Shown one piece after another: positions 1 to 6,542 of a stretch of 8,663 nucleotides of DNA. The stretch lies in NCBI GenBank assembly GCA_020201295.1, contig JAIVHA010000015.1:1-8663 (forward strand), given 5' to 3'. Source of the stretch: Lysobacteraceae bacterium (GTDB lineage Bacteria > Pseudomonadota > Gammaproteobacteria > DSM-19610). Under the pieces are notes generated by a model. That model had not been told where the DNA came from. It saw nothing but the letters and a program-made list of their open reading frames with translations, and made no database searches. Within the stretch, counting starts at the first letter, position 1; the number at the start of each line of letters is the position of its first letter. A program made the translations under genes and the position numbers.

Positions 1-66
1 GTAGGAGCGGGCTCTGCCCGCGAACAGTTACGCACCGGAACGTTCGCGGGCAGAGCCCGCTCCTAC
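1..66. repeat. REP-type palindrome pair (REPIN-like)
   Basis: Bases 1-25 and 42-66 are perfect reverse complements, separated by a 16-base spacer. Each arm begins GTAGGAGCGGGC and contains its own small palindrome (GCGGGC tct GCCCGC). This GTAGGAGCGGGC...GCCCGCGA layout matches the repetitive extragenic palindromes of pseudomonads and xanthomonads, which often occur as inverted pairs and are thought to be spread by RAYT (IS200-like) transposases. There is no T-tract, so it is not a typical intrinsic terminator, although it could stabilise a 3' mRNA end. It lies 25 bp before ruvC, and its left boundary coincides with the window edge, so it may extend further. Confidence 0.85.
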
Positions 67-90
67 ACTCCCCTGTCAGAAACCGCTACT

Positions 91-615
91 ATGGCCGCCA
101 TGCGTATCCTCGGCATCGACCCCGGCTCACGGCTCACCGGCTACGGCATCATCGAGCAGCACGGCAGCCAGCTGCGCTATGTCAGCAGTGGCTGCCTGCG
201 GGTCAGCGGCGACAGCCTGGCGGACAAGCTGGGCATGATCTTCACCGAACTTTCCGAACTCATGCGTGAATTCCAGCCCCACGAGATGGCCATCGAGCGG
301 GTGTTCATGGCGCGCAACGCCGATTCCGCCCTCAAGCTCGGCCAGGCCCGTGGCGCCGCCATCTGCGCCGGGGTCATCCAGGAACTGCCCGTGGCGGAAT
401 ATTCCCCGCGCGAGATCAAGCAGGCCGTGGTGGGCAAGGGCAGCGCCGACAAGGCCCAGGTACAGCACATGATCCGGGTACTGCTGAATCTTTCCGCCAC
501 GCCCCAGGCCGATGCCGCTGATGCACTGGCCGTGGCGGTATGTCATGGCCATCGCGGCCAGACCCTGGCGCGGGTGCCCGAGGCCGTGGCCAGCCGCGGC
601 GGGCGGCTGCGATGA
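91..615 (+). CDS. ruvC: Crossover junction endodeoxyribonuclease RuvC
   Basis: RuvC is the dimeric Mg2+-dependent resolvase that cuts Holliday junctions held by the RuvAB motor during recombinational repair. The 174-residue product matches the E. coli length (173) and aligns along its whole length. The four acidic active-site residues are present: D10 in ILGIDPGSR, E69 in AIERVFMA, and D141 and D144 in PQADAADALA. The signature NADSALKLGQARG (76-88) and the basic C-terminal GRLR are also conserved. Two starts are possible, ATG 91 and ATG 100 (giving MRILGID...). Neither has a clear Shine-Dalgarno sequence, so the start is uncertain by three codons. The TGA stop (613-615) lies inside the duplicated ATGAT that flanks the inserted element 617-850. 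The gene was therefore originally joined to ruvA by an ATGA overlap. Confidence 0.97.
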   Translation: MAAMRILGIDPGSRLTGYGIIEQHGSQLRYVSSGCLRVSGDSLADKLGMIFTELSELMREFQPHEMAIERVFMARNADSALKLGQARGAAICAGVIQELPVAEYSPREIKQAVVGKGSADKAQVQHMIRVLLNLSATPQADAADALAVAVCHGHRGQTLARVPEAVASRGGRLR

Positions 616-616
616 T

Positions 617-850
617 CCTAGAAACCTCAGTTGAACGCGCCCGGGTGTGCGGTTTTCGAGTTGGCTGGCAAGGCGCGACGAGGCGCATGGCCGCCCCCTG
701 CAACGAGGAGCAACGCCGCCAGGCGGCTCGAAAACCGTGCAATCGGGCGCGTAGCGCGCTCACCCTCGAGGTGAACGCTATCGAAGGTACAAAACGCTGT
801 ATTCATCGGACTTTCCAAGACCCAGGAAGCGGTCAACTGAGGTTTCTAGG
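617..850. mobile_element. MITE-like element with 18-bp TIRs and 5-bp target duplication
   Basis: This 234-bp non-coding insertion separates ruvC from ruvA. Its ends are perfect 18-bp inverted repeats, CCTAGAAACCTCAGTTGA at 617-634 and the complement at 833-850. It is flanked exactly by the direct repeat ATGAT (612-616 and 851-855), the expected scar of transposition. Inside is a second, imperfect inverted repeat (635-660 against 727-752, 22 of 26 positions matching, including CGGTTTTCGAG), so the left part can form a long hairpin. No convincing coding frame is present, so it must have been moved by a transposase supplied elsewhere. A TIR beginning CCTAGA with a 5-bp duplication recalls the IS1380 family (ISEcp1 type). 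That assignment is inference from memory of the family, not a match I could run. Confidence 0.88.
839..842 (+). promoter_or_regulatory. ruvA ribosome binding site supplied by the MITE right end
   Basis: GAGG at 839-842 lies 8 nt before the ruvA ATG (851) and is the best Shine-Dalgarno candidate. It falls inside the right terminal inverted repeat of the inserted element, so the present ruvA start uses transposon-derived sequence. Its complement CCTC (625-628) lies in the left terminal repeat just after the ruvC stop, so the two can pair in the mRNA. Confidence 0.6.
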
Positions 851-1456
851 ATGATTGGCCGGCTGCGCGGGACCCTGCTGGACAAGCAGCCTCCGGAGCT
901 GTTGATCGACGTGCAGGGGGTGGGCTACGAAGTGCAGGCCCCCATGACCACCTTCTACGACCTGCCCGCCACCGGCAGCGAGGTCCTCCTGCACACCCAC
1001 CTGGTGGTGCGCGAGGATGCCCACACCCTCTATGGCTTCAGCCGGCTGGCGGATCGCGCCCTGTTCCGCGCCCTCATCAAGGTCAATGGCGTGGGCGCCC
1101 GCATGGCACTCGCCATCCTCTCCGGCATGGACGCCACTGCCTTCGTGCATTGCGTGCAGGACAAGGACATTGCCGCCCTGGTGCGACTGCCCGGGGTGGG
1201 CAGGAAAACCGCCGAGCGCCTGATCGTGGAGATGGGCGATCGGCTCGCCGACTGGCAGCCCGCCGGCGTGGCGTCGGTGGCCGGTGCCCGCACCCCGGTG
1301 GAAGTGCGCTCGAATCCCGTCGAGGAGGCCGCCGGCGCCCTCATCGCCCTGGGCTACAAGCCCCCCGAGGCGAGCCGCATGGTGCGCACCATCGACGCCA
1401 AGGACCTGGGCGCGGAAGACATCATCCGCCTGGCGCTGCAAGCGACGGTGAAATAA
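851..1456 (+). CDS. ruvA: Holliday junction branch migration protein RuvA
   Basis: RuvA binds the four-way junction as a tetramer or octamer and loads the RuvB motors. The 201-residue protein is collinear with E. coli RuvA (203). Domain I (about 1-62, OB fold) contains VVREDAHTLYGF with the acidic pin E55-D56 that guides strand separation. Domain II (about 63-135) has two helix-hairpin-helix motifs, around IKVNGVGARMALAIL (76-90) and VRLPGVGRKTAERLI (111-125). Domain III (about 157-201), which contacts RuvB, ends in the usual LGAEDIIRLALQ. The start ATG is the second copy of the duplicated ATGAT, immediately after the MITE. Before insertion it would have overlapped the ruvC stop as ATGA. Translational coupling to ruvC has therefore been replaced by a 235-nt gap. 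Confidence 0.97.
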   Translation: MIGRLRGTLLDKQPPELLIDVQGVGYEVQAPMTTFYDLPATGSEVLLHTHLVVREDAHTLYGFSRLADRALFRALIKVNGVGARMALAILSGMDATAFVHCVQDKDIAALVRLPGVGRKTAERLIVEMGDRLADWQPAGVASVAGARTPVEVRSNPVEEAAGALIALGYKPPEASRMVRTIDAKDLGAEDIIRLALQATVK

Positions 1457-1489
1457 TGCATCTGGGAACCGCCTAGGAAACCAAGGGTG

Positions 1490-1517
1490 AACCGCCAAGG
1501 CGCCAAGATCGCCAAGA
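1490..1517 (-). repeat. CGCCAAGG-type repeat, inverted copy
   Basis: A 28-bp unit built from GCCAAG blocks (accGCCAAGGcGCCAAGatcGCCAAGa) is the reverse complement of the two downstream copies. It matches 27 of 28 positions against the copy at 1649-1676 and 26 of 28 against that at 1611-1638. A degenerate block (gatgccaagatgat, about 1537-1550) follows it. Together with the downstream pair it brackets an AT-richer core in the 271-bp ruvA-ruvB spacer. Similar CGCCAAGG intergenic repeats occur in diverse bacteria; I know no firm family name or function. Confidence 0.8.
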
Positions 1518-1610
1518 TAATTCTTGTTATCGCGAAGATGCCAAGATGATTATGTTCGGGAATTGCGTTGTGCGGGTATTTCGCCAAAATCTTCTTGTTT
1601 TGAATGTTTT

Positions 1611-1676
1611 TCTTGGCGTCCTTGGCGCCTTGGCGGTTACAAGGATTTTCTTGGCGTTCTTGGCGCCTTGGCGGTT
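1611..1676 (+). repeat. Tandem pair of 28-bp TTGGCG repeats
   Basis: Two direct copies, 1611-1638 and 1649-1676, start 38 bp apart and differ at one position (tcttggcgtCcttggcg versus tcttggcgtTcttggcg). Each is made of three TTGGCG blocks and ends cttggcggtt, and each is preceded by a short T-run. They are inverted relative to the copy at 1490-1517, so the spacer RNA could form a large hairpin with either copy. No ORF here has homology I recognise. The sequence between 1518 and 1610 is AT-richer, and I see no promoter or terminator in it that I would defend. Confidence 0.8.
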
Positions 1677-1727
1677 CAACGATTTTCGCAAATGCCAACC
1701 ACCCCCCGTTTACCGTACACTCTGCCC

Positions 1728-2789
1728 ATGATTGAACCCGATCGACTCGTAACCCCCACCGGTTCTCCCCAGGACGAGGCGCTGGACCGCGCCATCCGGC
1801 CGAAGACCCTGGCCGAGTACGTGGGCCAGCCGAAGGTCTCCGAGCAGATGGAGATCTTCATCCAGGCGGCACGTGGCCGTGGCGATGCCCTCGACCATGT
1901 GCTCATCTTCGGGCCGCCGGGGCTGGGCAAGACCACCCTGGCGCACATCATTGCCAACGAGATGGGTGGGACCCTGCGCCACACCTCCGGCCCGGTGCTG
2001 GAGAAGGCCGGTGACCTGGCGGCGCTGCTCACCAACCTCGAGGCCGGCGACGTGCTGTTCGTGGACGAGATCCACCGCTTGAGCCCGGTGGTGGAGGAGA
2101 TCCTCTATCCCGCCATGGAGGATTACCAGCTCGATATCATTATTGGCGAAGGGCCGGCGGCGCGTTCCATCAAGCTGGATCTGCCGCCCTTCACCCTGGT
2201 GGGGGCGACCACCCGTGCCGGCCTGCTCACTTCGCCCTTGCGTGACCGCTTCGGCATCGTGCAGCGCCTGGAGTTCTACAATGCAACGGACCTGGCCGCC
2301 ATCGTACAGCGTTCCGCGCGCATCCTGGGCATCCCGCTCGACGACGGCGGGGCGCTGGAACTGGCGCGCCGTTCGCGCGGCACGCCGCGCATCGCCAATC
2401 GGTTGCTGCGCCGGGTGCGCGACTATGCCGAGGTGAAGGCCGGCGGGCGCCTGGACGCGGAGGTGGCGACACGCGCCATGGAGTTGCTGGAGGTGGATCC
2501 GCAGGGCTTCGACGCCCAGGATCGCCGCCTGTTGCGTACCATCATCGAAAAGTTCGACGGTGGCCCGGTGGGGGTGGATAACCTGTCCGCGGCCATCGGC
2601 GAGGAACGTGGCACCATCGAGGATGTGCTGGAGCCCTATCTCATCCAGCAAGGCTTCCTCATGCGCACGCCGCGCGGCCGCGTGGCCACCCGCCATGCCT
2701 GGCTGCAATTGGGTCTGCAGCCACCGCAGACCTTGCCCGGCACCGGGGATACCCTGCCACTGCTGGACGAAGACATTACCCCGCAGTGA
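1728..2789 (+). CDS. ruvB: Holliday junction DNA helicase (branch migration motor) RuvB
   Basis: RuvB is the hexameric AAA+ ATPase that pumps DNA through RuvA-bound junctions. The 353-residue product begins MIEPDRLV, as in E. coli (MIEADRL), which fixes the start at ATG 1728. The open frame extends 68 codons further upstream, but that part is translated repeat DNA. Walker A is GPPGLGKT (62-69), Walker B is VLFVDEIH with D113-E114, sensor I is GATTR (159-163), the arginine-finger region is SPLRDRFG (169-176), and sensor II is TPRIANRLLRR (219-229). The C-terminal winged-helix domain (about 265-330) carries GEERGTIEDVLEPYLIQQGF. A tail of about 15 residues beyond the E. coli end (PGTGDTLPLLDEDITPQ) is extra. 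The Shine-Dalgarno is weak. The next gene starts after 33 nt with no terminator, so co-transcription is likely. Confidence 0.97.
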   Translation: MIEPDRLVTPTGSPQDEALDRAIRPKTLAEYVGQPKVSEQMEIFIQAARGRGDALDHVLIFGPPGLGKTTLAHIIANEMGGTLRHTSGPVLEKAGDLAALLTNLEAGDVLFVDEIHRLSPVVEEILYPAMEDYQLDIIIGEGPAARSIKLDLPPFTLVGATTRAGLLTSPLRDRFGIVQRLEFYNATDLAAIVQRSARILGIPLDDGGALELARRSRGTPRIANRLLRRVRDYAEVKAGGRLDAEVATRAMELLEVDPQGFDAQDRRLLRTIIEKFDGGPVGVDNLSAAIGEERGTIEDVLEPYLIQQGFLMRTPRGRVATRHAWLQLGLQPPQTLPGTGDTLPLLDEDITPQ

Positions 2790-2822
2790 GCCTTCCGGGC
2801 TGACAGCATCCGGTTTCTTGCC

Positions 2823-4268
2823 ATGCGCCTGCGATTCTTTCGACCCGCTTCCATCCTGCGCCTGATCCTGGTGGGCTTCGGCCTGGTGGCCGTGCCGCTG
2901 ATGGTGGCCCTGGTGCACGCCGCCCTGGCCGTGGATCGCATGGCGAGCCGCAGTCAGGAGGCTGTGCACCAGGCCGTGGAAGCAACTCGCAACAGCCAGG
3001 CGCTGGTCGAGGCCATCACTGGCATGGAACGCAATGCGCGCCAGTACCAGGCCCTGGGTGACCCTGCCTTGTTCGAGGTCTACGCCGTCAATCACGCGGC
3101 CTTCCAGCAGACACTGGAAACCCTTGGGAACCTTCCCCTCACACCTGGCCAGCACGAGCTGCTGCTGCGCATGGCGGAAGCGGAGGGGGATATTTACCGG
3201 CTGCTGGCCGAGGCGCGGCCGGAGACCGGCCTGACCATCGTGGAAGCGGGCCGTTTCGCGGAGCTGGCGAGTCTGGCGGAAGCCTTTCTGAACCGTAGCC
3301 AGGATGCCATCCGACATGAAGTGAACACCATGCGTGACCTGGCCCTGGAGACCCAGCGCCTGCTGGTACTGCAGGCGGTGGCCCTGGTGCCCGTGGCGCT
3401 CCTGTTGATGGTGCTGTTCACGGCCCTGATCGCGCGGCCGGTGCGCCAGCTCGACCACGCCATTCGACGCCTGGGCAACGAGGAACTGGACGAGCCCCTG
3501 GCCATCCATGGGCCACGTGACCTGGAACAGCTGGGCGAGCGTCTCGACTGGCTGCGGGTGCGGTTGCAGGAACTGGAGGAAGAGAAGACCAAGTTCCTGC
3601 GTCATATCTCCCATGAACTGAAGACCCCCTTGACCGCCATCCGCGAGGGAGCCGGCCTGCTGGGTGAGGAGGTGGTGGGCAGCCTGAATGCACAGCAGCG
3701 CGAGATTGCCGCCATTCTTCAGGAGAATACCGTTCATTTGCAAAAGCTTATAGAAGATTTGCTGAACGTCAGCATGGCCGCCAGCCGGGCAGCGGTGATG
3801 CAGTACCATCCCGTGGAGCTCAAACAGCTGGTGGAAAAAGTCCTTGGAGGCCATAAAATGGCACTACTCGCCCGGCAGTTGCGGCTGGAAGCCCGGCTGC
3901 AACCGGTACGGGTGATGGCAGACGAAGAGAAACTTCGCGCGGTGGTGGATAATCTGCTGTCCAACGCCGCCAAATTCGCCCCGGAGGGTGGTATCGTGTT
4001 CGTGCGCCTGGAGGACGAGGGTGAAACCGCCCGTATCGAGGTCCAGGATACCGGCAGTGGCATTCCGGAGCGGGACCGCGAACGGGTATTCGAGGCCTTC
4101 TATCAGGGGCAGCACAGCAGTAATAGCCACATCAGGGGCACGGGATTGGGACTGTCCATCGCAAGGGAGTATGTACAGGCCCACGGAGGGCACATCGAGG
4201 TAGTGCCCTCGGCTGGCCCCGGTGCCTGTCTGCGAGTGACGTTGCCCAAAAAGGGTGTGACTCCGTGA
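2823..4268 (+). CDS. glrK: Sensor histidine kinase, GlrK/QseE family
   Basis: This membrane histidine kinase phosphorylates GlrR in response to envelope signals. The 481-residue protein has a short cytoplasmic N-terminus, TM1 (about 11-32), a mostly helical periplasmic domain (about 33-180), TM2 (about 181-203) and a HAMP linker (about 204-256). The dimerisation/phosphoacceptor domain carries HISHELKTPLTAIREGAGLL, with H264 as phosphorylated histidine. The ATPase domain shows the N box (DNLLSNAAKFAP, N377 and N381), G1 DTGSGIP (409-415), the F box (VFEAFYQG, 422-429) and G2 GTGLGLS (439-445), so it should be active. The call rests on the kinase domain plus the order kinase, lipoprotein, sigma-54 regulator, which is the GlrK-QseG-GlrR arrangement of enterobacteria. 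Its TGA stop overlaps the GTG start of the next gene. The signal it senses cannot be read from the sequence. Confidence 0.9.
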   Translation: MRLRFFRPASILRLILVGFGLVAVPLMVALVHAALAVDRMASRSQEAVHQAVEATRNSQALVEAITGMERNARQYQALGDPALFEVYAVNHAAFQQTLETLGNLPLTPGQHELLLRMAEAEGDIYRLLAEARPETGLTIVEAGRFAELASLAEAFLNRSQDAIRHEVNTMRDLALETQRLLVLQAVALVPVALLLMVLFTALIARPVRQLDHAIRRLGNEELDEPLAIHGPRDLEQLGERLDWLRVRLQELEEEKTKFLRHISHELKTPLTAIREGAGLLGEEVVGSLNAQQREIAAILQENTVHLQKLIEDLLNVSMAASRAAVMQYHPVELKQLVEKVLGGHKMALLARQLRLEARLQPVRVMADEEKLRAVVDNLLSNAAKFAPEGGIVFVRLEDEGETARIEVQDTGSGIPERDRERVFEAFYQGQHSSNSHIRGTGLGLSIAREYVQAHGGHIEVVPSAGPGACLRVTLPKKGVTP

Positions 4269-4773
4269 GGCGCGTCTGGCTGGTGCTGTTACTGGTTCTC
4301 TCCGGCTGCGCCCATTGGGAGCTGCCGCCAGTGTCCGATCGCTCCATCGCGGCGAGCGGATCCGACTGGCTAGGCGAGGCCCGCGAGGTGCAGCAAATGC
4401 AGGCGCACATACAGCCGGTGGAATTACAGCGGCGTCAGCTGGCGCACAAGCATGAGGATACGGCAGTCAGCGGCTTGCGCCTGGCGCTGCTGTTGACGCT
4501 GGGCGCCGAGGCGGTGCGCGACGAGGCCCGCGCCCTGGAGGTCCTGAACGGAATCGATGCCACCCGCCTGAATGTGTCGCAGCTGGCACTGGCGGACCTG
4601 TTGGGGCAGCTGTCGCGCGAACGGCAGCAGGCCCAGGCCCTGCGGCGGGCGGGACGCAAGGCCCTGGCGGAACAGGAAGCCCGTATCCGGGAACTGGAAT
4701 CACAGCTGGAGGCGGTGACCTCTATCGAACAAAGTATCAGGCAGCGCCAGAAGCCGCTGCAGGGAGTGGAGCC

Positions 4774-4777
<4 letters not shown>
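4265..4777 (+). CDS. qseG: QseG-like outer-membrane lipoprotein
   Basis: In E. coli QseG is an outer-membrane lipoprotein that binds and stimulates the kinase QseE/GlrK. The start GTG 4265 overlaps the glrK stop (GTGA) and has AAGG 10 nt upstream. The signal peptide MRRVWLVLLLVLSGC has lipobox LSGC with lipidated Cys15. Alanine at +2 means no inner-membrane retention signal, so the mature protein of about 156 residues should go to the outer membrane. The body is charged and helical, with a predicted coiled coil (about 112-160) ending ELESQLEAVTSIEQSIRQRQKP, which resembles the C-terminal helix of QseG proteins. At 170 residues it is shorter than E. coli QseG (about 237). Sequence likeness is modest, and the assignment depends mainly on position between kinase and regulator. 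Its stop overlaps the glrR start. Confidence 0.75.
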
Positions 4778-6138
<1,361 letters not shown>

Positions 6139-6164
6139 CAGCAGCTAACCGGCCGCTCGCGCCC

Positions 6165-6182
6165 TGTCTGCAAAGGGCGACG
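6165..6182. promoter_or_regulatory. Candidate GlrR operator 1 (TGTC-N10-GACG)
   Basis: TGTC at 6165-6168 and GACG at 6179-6182 are separated by ten bases. This matches the GlrR operator TGTC-N10-GACA of enterobacterial glmY promoters with one mismatch. The centre lies about 175 bp upstream of the predicted sigma-54 start, a normal distance for an enhancer-binding protein acting by DNA looping. The site overlaps a small GCCCT/AGGGC hairpin (6161-6178). Confidence 0.55.
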
Positions 6183-6230
6183 CAGCAAGTCCCCGTCTTC
6201 GCTGTAATTTCCATTCTGGGCGCGCTGAGG

Positions 6231-6248
6231 CGTCACCCGGCGGCGACA
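6231..6248. promoter_or_regulatory. Candidate GlrR operator 2 (CGTC-N10-GACA)
   Basis: CGTC at 6231-6234 and GACA at 6245-6248, ten bases apart, match TGTC-N10-GACA with one mismatch. The centre is 66 bp from operator 1 and about 110 bp upstream of the predicted start. Two one-mismatch sites in under 200 bp immediately before a -24/-12 promoter make each more credible. A third, weaker candidate (CGTC 6296-6299, GACT 6311-6314) has an 11-base spacer. Confidence 0.55.
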
Positions 6249-6303
6249 TTTATTCCCGTCCTGATGACCTTCATTCCCACTGATTTTAGGAAAATCGTCC
6301 ACG

Positions 6304-6316
6304 AATCAGCGACTAG
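6304..6316 (+). promoter_or_regulatory. Possible IHF site
   Basis: AATCAGCGACTAG matches the IHF core WATCAR-N4-TTR except at one position of the last element. It lies between the candidate GlrR operators and the -24/-12 promoter, where IHF bending commonly assists sigma-54 activators. A single degenerate match of this length is weak evidence. Confidence 0.25.
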
Positions 6317-6323
6317 CTGTAAC

Positions 6324-6339
6324 TGGCATGGGCTTTGCA
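6324..6339 (+). promoter_or_regulatory. Sigma-54 (-24/-12) promoter
   Basis: TGGCATGGGCTTTGCA matches the RpoN consensus TGGCAC-N5-TTGCW with one change (C to T). The essential GG (6325-6326) and GC (6337-6338) have the required 10-bp spacing. Transcription should start about 12 bp beyond the GC, near 6348-6352. It points toward a strong terminator 115-130 bp downstream and not into a nearby long ORF, so its product is probably a small RNA. The adjacent gene encodes a sigma-54 activator, and GlrR-like operators lie upstream. Confidence 0.82.
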
Positions 6340-6349
6340 GAATACTGTT

Positions 6350-6490
6350 CAACAGGCTAACCCATGTAGCAAGGGCTAGCCGACGGACGGGTTGAACGAC
6401 CGTTGTACCTCTCCTGTGTGTTGGTGCGTCATACGCACCTTTTAAATCCCCCTCCGGGATTGTGGCGTGGCGCTTGCCACGCTTTTTTTT
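6350..6490 (+). ncRNA. Candidate sigma-54/GlrR-dependent small RNA
   Basis: The interval from the predicted sigma-54 start to the T-tract terminator is about 141 nt and has no credible ORF. It shows four potential stem-loops in series. SL1 closes with GTTCAAC/GTTGAAC (6347-6353 with 6391-6397; the first bases depend on the exact start) and an inner GGCTA/TAGCC (6355-6359 with 6377-6381). SL2 is GGTGCGT-CAT-ACGCACC (6423-6439) followed by TTTT. SL3 is AATCCC-CCTCC-GGGATT (6445-6461), presenting CCUCC in its loop. SL4 is the terminator. The single-stranded stretch before SL2 contains CCUCUCCUG (6408-6416), also anti-Shine-Dalgarno-like. By context it is the counterpart of GlmY, the E. coli GlrR target, but I recognise no primary-sequence match to GlmY or GlmZ, and it lies downstream of glrR, not upstream of glrK. 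Confidence 0.72.
6465..6490 (+). terminator. Rho-independent terminator of the small RNA
   Basis: A perfect 7-bp stem GCGTGGC/GCCACGC (6465-6471 with 6476-6482) with loop GCTT is followed by eight T residues (6483-6490). This is a textbook intrinsic terminator, with the U-tract that Hfq-binding small RNAs also use. It separates the sigma-54 transcript from the small ORF at 6543 and the tol operon. Confidence 0.92.
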
Positions 6491-6542
6491 GTCCGGAGCG
6501 ATGACCCGAGATATAGCAATGATCGCCGAGGTGGAATGATCC

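Noticed and set aside
1..66. Intrinsic terminator of the gene upstream of ruvC
   Set aside because: The stem is long and perfect, but neither side has a T-tract, and the arms match the REP-type GTAGGAGCGGGC pattern.
540..854. 104-codon plus-strand frame spanning the end of ruvC and the MITE
   Set aside because: It starts inside ruvC in another frame, crosses the element and has no recognisable domain. The MITE shows inverted repeats, not coding character.
1716..1721. TACACT as a -10 box for ruvB
   Set aside because: It is only 6 bp before the ATG, which would need a leaderless mRNA, and no -35 element lies at the right distance.
1524..1727. 68-codon N-terminal extension of ruvB
   Set aside because: It translates the CGCCAAGG repeat spacer and has no RuvB homology. 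The family N-terminus MIEPDRL begins exactly at ATG 1728.
1710..3854. 714-residue open frame on the minus strand
   Set aside because: It lies antisense to ruvB and glrK, both of which have full-length homology and intact catalytic motifs. Its translation is His/Gln/Gly/Arg-rich low-complexity sequence typical of antisense frames in GC-rich coding DNA. The minus-strand frames at 4435-5346 and 6712-7626 are rejected for the same reason.
6423..6443. Hairpin GGTGCGT-CAT-ACGCACC followed by TTTT as the end of the small RNA
   Set aside because: Four T residues followed by AAA make a weak terminator, while a far stronger one (7-bp stem, T8) lies 25 bp downstream. It is treated as an internal stem-loop, though partial termination giving an RNA of about 90 nt is possible.
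6501..6539. 12-codon ORF (MTRDIAMIAEVE) before the small membrane ORF
   Set aside because: It is too short to support. Its GGAG is only 3 nt from the ATG, and it has no regulatory codon pattern such as a run of one amino acid.
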